DNA of 64,000 bases. Origin: Eutreptiella sp. 'Long Island Sound 2002'. Lineage: Eukaryota; Euglenozoa; Euglenophyceae; Eutreptiales; Eutreptiaceae. The notes under the pieces are model-generated. The model was not told where the DNA came from and ran no database searches. It worked only from the letters and a program-made list of their open reading frames with translations. A program made the translations under genes and the position numbers. Position 1 is the first letter of the stretch; every line of letters begins with the position of its first letter. Location: assembly GCA_964036045.1 (NCBI GenBank), contig OZ038381.1, positions 101,933,367 through 101,997,366 on the forward strand, read 5' to 3'. Positions 52,234-63,059 of this stretch are shown piece after piece.

Positions 52234-54163
52234 GTCGGCTTGTCCGGCCTCGTCTTCTACCGTACTTGGAGTTGGTCCTGAAGAACAAGAGGACCTACGA
52301 AGGAGGATGGACGAGTTCATGCTCCACGAAGAGTACCACAAGTCCACCGTAAAAGAAGATGGAGAAATACCTCTTGATGCTCTCGGGTCGCCGCCCGAAA
52401 CTGAGACGGGCTCCTTCCTCCATTCTGGGCCATCTACAGACATGGCGGACACAATATCACTACCGAGACAACCGAGAGTACACGAACACCCGAGAGCAAG
52501 GCCTCCAGACCTGCCGATAATGGATCCTCTTCGCCCAGAGCCCACCCATGGGGCTTTGGATCGTACGGCCGAACCTTTGGCCAAACTTCTATACGGATTG
52601 GAAGACCCGGATGTGACAGCTCTGTCAGAGGCTGTCAAGGCTCAATTGGGTATCACTGAACCCTTACCCAAGCCAGCGCTACTCTCACCTTCACCAGGAT
52701 TGAGCACGTTGGCTGATGATCTCAAAAGATCAAGGGTGTCCAGGTTGCTACCCAAGGTTACTTGCCCCAGCCCTTTTCATCCTCGCGCCAGGACAGTCCC
52801 TATTGGTGAACTACAGGACGTGCCGGTGACGGAGACTGAGAAAAGAGGGCTGACAGCACTGGCCCCTCTTGCCGGTGTATCTCCTTCTCCTTCTGGCCTA
52901 ACCCCGGAGTGTGGGAAGATGGGCAGACCTATTGCCCAGGCGAACATCCAGCTAGAACTGCTGGAGTTCGACCCGAAAAATTTGCCTGAATGGGCAGAAG
53001 AATTTGCTGAGTTTCTTTTGGTCACTGGCGCATCCCATGTGGATGTGGCCACCAAATGCTCCTTGCTGAAACGCTCCTGCAAAAAGAAATTTTTGCAAAA
53101 ACAGGTGAAACAGATTATGAAAACCTGTTCAACCTGGGTAGAGGTACTCCAGAGGTTGGAGAAAACGTTCCCAGTCTATGAGACTGACCTCAGTGTGCGC
53201 ACACAGATAGAGGAGCTACCTATGCTCCCTGAGTTTCCTTCCGCTGCGCGAGTCTCTGAATACATGTGCGACCTGGAGTATCTGTTTTCACGGATGAATG
53301 TGGGCTCCTACGGAGCCACTGAGCCCCACCTGTGGCTCATGAGTAAGATCCCCCAACATAGGTGGGATGACTGCCGCTCTACCTCTGAGAGGAAAAGCCG
53401 GACCCACTCGTACGAGGAACTGGTGGACCTGCTGATTGAGCTAGCTCTTGAGAGGGAGAATGACTCCCACATGGAGAAATTCCTCAAGAAGCACTTGGGT
53501 CGGGGTGGTACCCCTACCCCCGAACATGGCGAAGGGAAAGGGCCTGAAAATCCCACTAACACCAACCAGGGAGGCGGTAAAGGGAGGGGTAACCTACGTG
53601 CCATGAATGAGGTTAAACCTGATGCAGGTACACCCCCTTTGTTCTACTGCAAACCTGTCAATGACAAGGGGGGGCCTTGTCATGCCTCTGACTGCGATCA
53701 TCGCAGTAGCTGTATGCTGCAGATGAAAGGACAGCAGCATACCAAGGATGGGAAACCTGTGACCCATCAGGATCATTTCAGGTGTATCACCACCTGTGGC
53801 TATTGTGGCAAACGTCGTCACTACAAAGACGAATGTCACATAAAGAAACGCGAGAGTGATAAACTCAAGCGACAGGAGGCTGAAGGCCAGAAGACCCAAA
53901 CACCCACCAGAAATCCCCTGAATGGGGATAAAGGTGGTAAAGGAGGTGGCAAGGGGGGTGGCAAAGGTGGAACCCCTAACCCCCAGAGACGCTCATCAGC
54001 GCCCGCTGCTACTCCCCCTCCTGCCGCAGGTAACCCCAAGAAGCGCCCACAGGGGGATAACGCTTCCCCTGAGGGGAATAACTCTGAGAAGAGGCGACTG
54101 GCCTGGATGGCCAAGTCCCTCATGGCTGCAGGGGTGGATGTCAAGTTCCCTGATGAGGAGTAG
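51989..54163 (+). CDS. gag: Element 2 gag (intact)
   Basis: An unbroken frame of 724 residues from ATG 51989 to TAG 54161-54163. An acidic N-terminal region is followed by a capsid-like helical part (from about residue 325: LLEFDPKNLPEWAEEFAEFL onward), a His/Cys-bearing stretch (HASDCDHRSSC), the CCHC knuckle CGYCGKRRHYKDEC, and a basic Gly/Lys tail. Homologous to the element 1 gag over the capsid and zinc-knuckle parts. The stop is followed in the same frame by the protease frame, at the same point as in element 1. This is the only undamaged large retroelement frame in the window. Confidence 0.85.
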   Translation: MSTQLSSRTWPIRSVQVQHGSVAHPKSETPLRAASGSQEDPEHTRAELNPPRTIALTMETSAAHGEDSLQRLRRRVEASIARSACPASSSTVLGVGPEEQEDLRRRMDEFMLHEEYHKSTVKEDGEIPLDALGSPPETETGSFLHSGPSTDMADTISLPRQPRVHEHPRARPPDLPIMDPLRPEPTHGALDRTAEPLAKLLYGLEDPDVTALSEAVKAQLGITEPLPKPALLSPSPGLSTLADDLKRSRVSRLLPKVTCPSPFHPRARTVPIGELQDVPVTETEKRGLTALAPLAGVSPSPSGLTPECGKMGRPIAQANIQLELLEFDPKNLPEWAEEFAEFLLVTGASHVDVATKCSLLKRSCKKKFLQKQVKQIMKTCSTWVEVLQRLEKTFPVYETDLSVRTQIEELPMLPEFPSAARVSEYMCDLEYLFSRMNVGSYGATEPHLWLMSKIPQHRWDDCRSTSERKSRTHSYEELVDLLIELALERENDSHMEKFLKKHLGRGGTPTPEHGEGKGPENPTNTNQGGGKGRGNLRAMNEVKPDAGTPPLFYCKPVNDKGGPCHASDCDHRSSCMLQMKGQQHTKDGKPVTHQDHFRCITTCGYCGKRRHYKDECHIKKRESDKLKRQEAEGQKTQTPTRNPLNGDKGGKGGGKGGGKGGTPNPQRRSSAPAATPPPAAGNPKKRPQGDNASPEGNNSEKRRLAWMAKSLMAAGVDVKFPDEE

Positions 54164-57100
54164 AGGGGCGGCTCCGAAGAGGAGGACTTGGTTTTCCGGA
54201 TCCTCGTGGAAATTGGGGATCAAGTTTTTCGAGCGGTGCTTGACACCGGTGCAACACTTTCCATAGTGGCCCGGTGCCTGCTAAGGACTTTCAAGAAACC
54301 TAACACCGTGGCCATAAGAGTAGGGGATGGGCGTACCATCCATTCCTTGGGGGGAGTCGATGTGACTATATGCTTGGGGGACGAAACTGTGACCCAACAC
54401 TGCAGAGTGCTGGACACCGACGCCTTTGACATCGTCTTCGGTACCGACTTCCTACGAAGAAACCCCCAAGTAAAATTGCTGTCTCTCCAGTGCCCCTACT
54501 CTTTGCACTGCGACTTTGGCAGTGGGCTCTTCTCCGTACCTTTGGAGCTGTCAGGACAAAAAGAGTCTGGGCTGCGCTACGCATCCAAGACTAACTATCG
54601 TACTGAAAACTACCAATTGGCCCGTCACGTTCTTGAAAATGGACTGGCGGCCCTTCAGGTAAACCTGGATGAGATCCAGGTGGAATTGTTTGCGAGCCGA
54701 CAACAGCACATCATGCAGTTGTACTGCTCGAAACATTTAAACAACGCTTTCGGTTTCTTCTGGAAAGCAATGGGCCTAGCGTATGCTAACCCTCGATCCC
54801 TTCTCCCTGCTCCCGAAGGTTCTAACCAAAATTGCTTATGAGGGAGGAAGGGTTGTCATGTGCACCCCTGACTGGGGCTGCACTGGTGAACACGCTTACT
54901 GGCGCCGTATGCTAGATCGAATGACCGTGGGAAGAGTGCAACTCCTCGACGGTCCCATCTACGTGCCTGAGGACTCAGATACAGCTATGCAGGCCCCTGA
55001 GTGGGCCAGTTTCCTATCCATCGTTGATGGATCTCTCAATCCTGTACCCCTGTGTGACCTAGACCAGGTGCTACTGAAAAAGGTCATGGCTGAAAATCGT
55101 GGCCTGACCCTTTCTGATCTCAAAAACCGATCTCCTGAGCACCGATTTGCCACACTTACAGGGTGTGAATCTCCCGATGGCTATCTGGAACCTGCAGCTG
55201 TTAAGAAGGATGCTGACGACCAACTGTCTGAGATCGCCAGCACTATCCCTCCTGTTGATCCCAGCTGCGTTGACCTAAAACACAGTGCCTTCCTAGCCCA
55301 GCTGTTGCTGGAGGAGGTACATCTAGAGTCGACCTCAGATCCCGCCCCCCATGTTGGGAAGCCAGTGCTAAACATGCAGCCTATGCACACAGGTGAACCC
55401 ATGGCCCGGAGTCCTGATGCTCTGGCGCGGCCTGCTTCTAATAACATGCCACTGTCTGAGCATGACACTCAGGAACTCCGGCGGTTGTTGTACCTGAAGA
55501 CCGAAGGTATTGAGCGGCAAGAGCGGCTGCAATACCTCAGACAGACCTGGAAATCCTCCATCTGGTCTGAGGAGGACGATGATTCCTATACGCTGCCTGA
55601 GCCTGAGATAGCGCTAGTGTATTCTCTGCACTATGGGCAGCAATGTCCCCCTGAGTGGGACGATGGTTCTGTGCCTGCCGAAACTGCTGATCGGCAGAAA
55701 AAGAAAGAACATGGAAAGAGCAACCTCCATGCTGAGGAGGATTTCCTGCAGAAACTCGAGAGTCTTAACCTTGACCCCCGACTGAAGAAACTGCTGATAA
55801 CCTATGAGGAGGTGTTCGGCGCCTTGCCGCCCCCCCTCTCTTGTAAAAAACTGGTCCAGATGGACCTGAAACTGAAACCTGAATTTGAAAAGACGCGAGT
55901 GAGGCGTCGTCCCTATCCCGCTCCACAGGAACAGGTTGAAGAAATCGAGCGCCTGATCCAGGAATGTATTGATGCTGGCCTCGTTGAAGAATATAAGAAG
56001 GGGGACTACCCCCATCACTGCAGTCCCTGTTTCCTGGTTGCTAAACCAGGGCTGACTGCCCTACGACTGGTTGTTGACTATGGTGAGGTCAACAAGAAAG
56101 CCCAGAACCACTCAGGGAGTATTCCTAACATGGAAAATACCCTGGAGCGTATTGCCAAATGCAGGTACAAGACCAAAATGAACAAACGCTCTGGTTTCTG
56201 GCAGGTGGACCTAACCGCCGCAGCTCAGGAGCTGCTCGCTTTTATAACCCCTAAGGGTCGTGTTTTTAAGTGGAAGGTCATGCCTTTCGGGGTGGCTAAT
56301 GCCCCGACGCTCTTCCAGGGGCTAATGAACAAAATTTTGTACATACTGAGGCGCAGGCCTCTAGTACAGGAGTTGATTTTTCGGGGTGCAGAAATGGAAG
56401 CCCACATCGACGACGTGAGTCTGGGTACTAATGCTCAAGAGGACCATGTCCTTCTCCTCCGTGAATTTTTCAATGTTTGTCAAGAAAACCATCTCCGAAC
56501 CAAACTCGAAAAATGTGAGTTTATGAAAGAGTAGATGGAATATTTGGGTTTCGACGTGGGGTATGGCTGGTGGAAACCAGCTGCGTCTAAGATGCAGCCC
56601 CTACAGGACATGCAGATTCGCGATGACCCTAAGAAGGGTGTACATGATGTGAGGAGTTTTGTGGGCGCCTGTAATTTCTTTCGGCGTCACATCCACAATT
56701 TTGTCTACTCCTCTGACCCCCTCACTGACCTAATCAAGAAAACTACTCCCTGGTGGTGGACCGCCAGGGAGGAGGAATGTTTCCAGGAGTTGAAGAAGAA
56801 AATTGCCTCCTCCAACTGCCTGGGAGTGCCCCGCCCTAAGGGGGAGATAGTCCTGATCACTGATGCCAGTGATGTAGGGGGGGGTGGTACGATCTACCAA
56901 TGGCAAGAGCTCAACCCCGCTGAACTAACCCACTTCCATTATCGTACTAGTGGACTGAACCGTGATGGCTCGCTGAAACATGACTATCCTACCAGTGAGT
57001 GGCGGCTGGTGCCACTAGGACACTGAAAGTGGAAATGGAACCAAGCGCGTTCCAATTACAGCACCTATGACCAGGAACTCCTGGCCGGTATGTTGGTACT

Positions 57101-59586
57101 TTCGTCACAATCCCCATCCCCTGGGATCTAATCCTATTGTCTGGCTATGTGACCAGGAATCTGTGAAGTCTTTTCAGAAGGGCCCACCGCCAGAGAAAGC
57201 AAAACTAAAGCGGTGGTGGACTTACCTGAGCCAGTTCAGGTTGACAGTTCATCATATCCCCGGTATAAAAAATGAACTGTCTGACTATATATCGCGCAAT
57301 AACTTCGATGTGCTTATAGGTGAGAGCTCTGAGGCGCTCGCCAAAGAGGCTTTCCAGCGTATGGATGTCCAACCTGACCTGTCCATGCGCACTGCTGGAA
57401 TCCTGGAGGGTTGGAGTCTAACCGACTATCAGTCAGAGTACAAAGAAATTCTCCAAACCCTCAGCACTGGTCTCGAACCCCGTGTCATTGACGGGCACCA
57501 GTGGTATACAAATAATCAGTACCTCTTCTACGAGGACCGGATTGTTGTGCCTGAAGCCCGACTGGATGGGTGCCTACAGTGGTCCCATCTCAGTTCTGGT
57601 CACACTGGCGCTAATCGCTCAGTGGACTTCTTCCGTGAGTGTTTCTACTCTAGTCTAACCCTGACTCAACTGAGGTCGCATATGCAGACCATTGTGGATG
57701 CTTGTGGCTGTCATGCCAGCAGGCAGAGCGACAGTAGGGATAGGGGCCTGATTTCCAGCTTACCCATACCCTATTGTGCTAACTCTCTTCTCTAGGTGGA
57801 TTTCATCCACGGCCTACCACGCTTCGGCGGCTATGATAGTTGCCTAGTGGTCACCTGTGGCCTATCTCGCTTCACCCGTGTGTTCCCTTGCAATAAGAAA
57901 ATCACAGGTGAGCAGACTGTGAAAATGTTGGTCGAACAATGGTTCGAACCCTATGGAGCACCTAAGCAGGTGCACTCTGATGAGGATGTACGCATCCGCA
58001 GTGACACTGGGTGGTACAAAAGAGTGCTAAATGCCCTCAACGTGGAGGTAACCACAGTTGTGCCCTATACCCACACGTCTAACCCTCTCTGTGAGAGACA
58101 GAACCGTGTGGTGGAGCAAAACTTAAGAATCCTGATGAAACAGAGGCGTACCAAGGACTGGGTACGCCTAGTGCCCTGGGCAGTGCTGACCATGAACTCA
58201 CAGCGGAGCTCCTCTACGGGCTTCACCCCCCACGAACTGTTCCATGGAGGACGACCTGCATGGTTCTTCAAAACCCCCTTTCCTGAGGACTTCAAGAGCC
58301 CTGTGGGAGATTGGCTGGAACACAAGCCGTCTCTGGCTAACCAGGCTGGGACTAACCTCAGACGCATTCGTGACCGTGAACTGAGCCGACAGAACCGCCT
58401 ACGGCGACCTGCCAGCTTCAAGGTTGGTGACCTTGTTTTGGTTCGCCATTCACGCCTACCCTCCTGGCCACGTAACTGCCTACGGGACCCTTATTTTGGA
58501 CCCTATCGTATCATCAGGATAGATGGATCCAGGATCCATGTCAGGTGCAGTCCACGTCTAGGTGGTGAACTGCTGTGTGCACCTAAACAGTTGAGGCACT
58601 ATCACTCCCCTGACGATTGGTCTTGGGATGAGTGGCGCCTCAGCGACAGTGAGGTCGAGCGTATAGACCTAGAGAACGCTGCCAGTCCAGAGGAGGCAGA
58701 CGAACTCGAAGAGATGACTGCCGATGAGATGGCAGTCGATGGTTACTACGTGGTTGCAGGTATTGCTTGCCACGAGTATAAACAGGGCTGGAAATTCCTA
58801 ACCCTGTGGGATGGCTATGGGTTATCTGAGGCGACCTGGGAACCTATGTCAGCCTTCATACCACCAGATGATAGTATCAACCCCATCTTCCGCTCCTATC
58901 TCGTGGAGAAAAACGAAGGGCAGCCCTTAACCCGTGCTGAGACTCTTTCCCAGCGTAAAAGGAAAAACCAATTTCCCTGTGTCAGTCTACTGACTGTGTT
59001 CGAACCTCACAGGTGCAGTGAGCACTCTTGTGCAGACGTGCCTGTGTATGGGTGTAAGAGCAGTTGTCACAGTTGCCCCGCATTGCATCGCAGGACAGGA
59101 CCGTTAGCCCCCCGTGACAACCACTCCCTGACCGAAGGCCATTGGTTTTTCACAGACAACTGCTTACTGAGCACTGCACTGACCCTGTCTGTGCCCTGCA
59201 GACCCATGCCTATGGTTTCCAGCGCGGACCAGGTGGCCGCTTATCAGGTTTGCAGGCACCCAGCGAGTGTATGCCTTGTTGACCATGTGTTGCATGGGGA
59301 CTGCCCTGATGTAATGACCTTGGGGAGCGGACGAAGAACGGTGGCTTACTACACCAGGGGGAACCGACAAGCAAGGTGTTATGAGGCAAGGTGTGTCTTC
59401 CCTCCTTGGGGACAAGCGAGCCCACAGTTGGGACCCCTGACTGTTCCAGACCCAGGGGGTTCTAACCTTCCTTACAGGGTTTACCATACCCCTATGTGTG
59501 CTACGTATGTCTGTATGTGTCTCACTTCTCTCCCCGGCGTGGCTCCCGGAGACCGGGCTTCGCTGAGGTCGGACCGAAGGTCCTAA
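54164..59586 (+). pseudogene. pol: Element 2 pro-pol with chromodomain and C-terminal extension
   Basis: In frame with gag after its TAG. Protease: LDTGATLSIV. Lesions: a frameshift near 54790-54810, TAG 56532-56534, TGA 57024-57026 (at a Trp conserved in element 1), a frameshift near 57110 and TAG 57793-57795. The RT keeps the AHIDDVSLG active-site pair, but the first catalytic Asp is Asn (KMNKRSGFWQVDL). RNase H (LITDASD, YSTYDQELLAG, WLCDQE) and integrase (VDFIHGLP, HSDEDVR, NPLCERQ) are recognisable. The chromodomain (YYVVAGIACHEYKQGWKFL...TWEP) lies near 58740-58850. Unlike element 1, the frame continues ~200 residues into a Cys-rich extension ending at 59586. Inactive as it stands. Confidence 0.85.
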
Positions 59587-61828
59587 TCAGGTACTATTAC
59601 CACTCCCATGGCGCCCAATTTCTGTGCTGGCGCCTATCCTTGGGGGAAAATGGCAAAAGCCCTACGTACTAGAGGGGAGGGGTGGCCAAGTGTGCTAAGG
59701 GCATACAAAACGCCCATTTTTGCTAAGGGCCCAAAGCTAACGCACTTCCCTGCCCAGGTGGAAAAGCACGCGGGACAGAAGACACCACTACACTACACTC
59801 ACTAACGCCAGCACCAGCCTTCGAAGGCAGGGTGAGCACTCATCGCTTGCGCTCAACACCCGCCAGGCTTGCTGACCCTAACACCTACACACTCTACTCG
59901 CTGATGAAGGCAATGAAGTCTCGGGTCCTACTGACCCTCCTGTGAGAAAGCAAGAGAACACAGTGCTACTAAGCAGCTGTGGCCTAACAGGGACGCCACT
60001 ACGCGTTTCCCTGTCAGGGCTTGGAGGTAGGGAGTGCTCAGCGTGCGTGCACAGCGTGGATGACGGTGAAGTCGGACTGCACTCACCATTCCTGGTTGAG
60101 CTGCAGTTATTTGTTTTTGTGATCCGCGCAGCATATTTTAGCGCTGCCAAGAGGGACTGCACCAATCGACCTTACCTTGCCACCTGTAAAGCAAAGGCCA
60201 ATGACTGAGGTTCAAGACTGAGGAACCAAGACAGCCTCCATGTGTTATACGCTTCTCAGGCTGCCCTATAATACACTGTTCCTGAACCTCAGTACAAGCA
60301 AGCAAGCTTAAGGAACTCCACCCGTTCTCTTAAAGAACTTAGGGTGGAGCCCCTGGGTAACCTAAACAAGAGTTATACCGTGCGCACTCCGCGTGGCCTA
60401 CCCTTTAATGCGTCATATGCATGCACAAATATGCACAGGGTTCCCAATTTCTCCTTCTATTGCCTAATCTTACACAACCTAACCAATCAAAGCGTGACTC
60501 AACCAGGAGCTGAGCTCCTCCTGGGCTTACCTACCTTACTCACCACGCATCAGGTGAATGCCGAGAAAAACACGAGCGCAAAACAACCCTACGCACTTAA
60601 ACCAACCTACGGCGAAGTATAAACCACCCTAAGCGATTAATGCACTGTGTGTCATGCATGCTACCCTTGTCTTGTTTGCTGCAGAAAGCGGAGAAAGAGT
60701 GGCGCACTGCACAGCGCAAAACAAGCCTAAGCGTTTTAAGCAACCCTACTTTAGCGCTACGGCTACACAAACACGAGCAAGCACTTTCTTTTCTTACCTG
60801 TGAAGAGAGAACAAGGGTGAATAGGGGTACAGGAAAAGCGCCACAGCGTGTGAATGCCTCAATTAGGCACATGCATCGCGAGCACAGCGCATATTCTAAC
60901 CCTACGTGCGCGCTGCGCGCTCCATTTGCATCGCATACCTTTCATTCCTGTTTTGACCTGTGCAGAACGGAGAGAGGAGAACCCGAACCCCCAACGAACA
61001 CAGCGTTGACAACCCTAACGTTTCGACGAAGCAACAAGCACGAACGCAATGCATGCGTGTGAAATGACACTGGCATACCTGGGAGGTGGGTTGCCCACCT
61101 GCTCTGTGGTGTGAATTGAGTTTGAATACTTTTCCCTAAAGTTTATAAAAATTTTGATGCAACTGTGCAAAAATTTCCTTTAGAACTTTAAAAACTACGG
61201 CTCATACCTTCTTTTTCAAAAGACGTTTACGCTTGCGCAACCTTGTTTTTGAAGTCCGCTTCCGTTGCGCTTGTCTGCGACTTTGAGGTTAGGTGTAAAA
61301 ATGACGATTTCTCGCGTGATTTCGTCAATTTTTAGCAATTTGACTTCTTAAATCGCTACACCTTTCGCTAAACCGCAGAATCACTCCCTGTTGGTTACAT
61401 TTTCTATTTTTTTCAGCTCCTGGAGATTCGTGTCCTCCATTGGGAGTACTGCTCCGCCCTGGCCCTTGGTCAGGAAGGTTACTAAAACGCTGTTTATGCA
61501 GCGATAGCCGTCCGCATTAGAGCGTTCGACTGTACCCTAGTGGGCAATCATATGTGCTCTAGGGAGGGAGTCCTGGGTTCAAACCCCACTACCCCCACAA
61601 TATTACCAAACGTTTTCGTGGCACGCTGGCTACTTTTGAGCAATGCCCCATCGAACGGACATCATTCACGGTTTCATTACACTGTTTTTCAAGGGTACCT
61701 ACAGTGTGATAGGATTCTATGAACTGATGAGAATGTTTTTGGTAAGTTGAATGCATTTTCTGGGGTAGGTTTTGGGAATTTTTGAGCCTTTTTCCTTGGT
61801 CCTACTAGCTTAGCTAACTAGTACTCCA
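59587..61828 (+). other. Element 2 long 3' non-coding region
   Basis: The first ~850 bp align with element 1 (37540-38440, reverse orientation) although neither codes. A TΨC-like GGGTTCAAACCCC sits near 61574. The rest shows no similarity I can see. Confidence 0.6.
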
Positions 61829-61834
61829 GGGGGG
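61829..61834 (+). other. Element 2 polypurine tract
   Basis: GGGGGG just before the 3' LTR, as in element 1. Confidence 0.65.
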
Positions 61835-62545
61835 AGTAGGAGAAAGTCACTGCCTTGTCTTTCTTGGAGGGCTTGATCCAGGCCAAGCCCCCTTTAAAAC
61901 CCTCTTGTTGATGCTAGGACTAAGGTAAGTATTTTTGTAACTCTTTTGAAGCCCTTAGTACACTTTCTCAAAGTAACTAGGGTTATAACCCTAGCCCCCC
62001 ATGAAGCTCACCCCTACCACTCAACTGAGCGGAGGTATCTTCCTTCATGGAGGATATACTGAAATAAAATAGGCATTTCATGCTTTAGGCCTTGGAGGTT
62101 AAGCCTAGTGGTCTCCCACCCCAAGACCCCTATACTCAATTGTTTCTACCACTTATTGTGGTTCTACGCTTTAATTGTTTCTGAATTCAGTTGCTTGGCC
62201 AAGTCATATTCTGTGTCTGGCCTGACACCTATGCCCCACATTCCTAACCAGCACCAGTACACCCAAAAAAGTGCACCTGAAGTGCTTGATGCTATCTTGG
62301 AGGCTAGAGTCAGTCCACCTTTCGTATAAAATCTTTTGTATTATCCATTTGTGATTGAATCTTTGTGTTTATACCTGCTTTGTCTATCTGCAGCCCTTCT
62401 GTGTTACACTGGATTTCAAACTATTCATTAATTCGATCCACATCCTGTTCTTGCTCTACTTGCTCCTTTGGTTTTGGGATTTCACCATCAAAAACCTGCA
62501 GGATTTCATCAAAATCTATAGGGCACTAATCAAGGACATCCTTCT
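61835..62545 (+). repeat. Element 2 3' LTR (711 bp)
   Basis: Preceded by GGGGGG (61829-61834), begins AGTAGG and ends CCTTCT before the target duplication CTTAT. Confidence 0.9.
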
Positions 62546-62550
62546 CTTAT

Positions 62551-62981
62551 TGTGGTTCTACTTTTTAACCGTTTCTGAATTCAGTTGCCTGAACTTGCTG
62601 GCCAGGCCATATCCTGTGTCTGGCCTAACTCCTATGCCCCAGATTCCTAACCAACTCTATTTCGTCCAAAGGAGTGCACATGAAGTGCTTGGTGCTATCT
62701 GGGAGGCCTGAGTCTTGCCAGGTTTCACATAAAATCATCTATTTTGTTTATAAACCAGTGGAGCTTTGAATTTAGATCTACTTTTGTGTATCTGCAGCCC
62801 CTCTTTGTTACACATGTTTCGATTGTGGAAGGACTTATCCTGATTTGATTGATCTGGTGCCTGGACTTGCTCTACATTACCTTTGTGTGGACTTCATTTT
62901 GAGTTGTGGAAAATCAGCAAGGGTTTTCTAAGATAAATAAAAGGCACAAGCGCAAGTGTGAGCAAACCAGAAACCTTTTCT
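62551..62981 (+). repeat. Element 3 5' LTR, segment c
   Basis: Resumes right after the second CTTAT and ends at CTTTTCT before a primer-binding-like TGTAGCAGCGGAAGG. Joined with segments a and b the LTR is 747 bp, close to its relatives (793 and 711 bp). AGATAAATAAAAGG near 62930 is TATA-like. Confidence 0.7.
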
Positions 62982-63059
62982 TGTAGCAGCGGAAGGCCCT
63001 AGAAGACTAAAGCAGAACACGAAGAACACCAATAAAAACTTGTATCCTGAACTGTGAAG

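Larger units (their letters stand above)
46851..62545 (+). mobile_element. LTR retrotransposon element 2 (Ty3-type, chromodomain, with insert)
   Basis: The LTRs 46851-47561 and 61835-62545 (711 bp each) are flanked by CTTAT on both sides (46846-46850, 62546-62550). Internally: primer site, start of gag, a 3.9-kb foreign insert, a second copy of LTR end/leader/gag start, full gag, pro-pol with lesions, chromodomain, conserved 3' non-coding region, GGGGGG polypurine tract. It is related to element 1 throughout but clearly diverged. It sits inside the element 3 5' LTR, 24 bp from element 1. Confidence 0.9.

Noticed and set aside
38449-59586. TAG reassigned to Gln across the genome
   Set aside because: Both accessory genes and both piggyBac transposases end well at TAG, and TGA also appears at a conserved Trp. 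Point decay or methylation-driven change is simpler. Kept only as an alternative.
61500-61610. tRNA gene near the end of element 2
   Set aside because: A TΨC-like GGGTTCAAACCCC is present, but I could not form the other arms.
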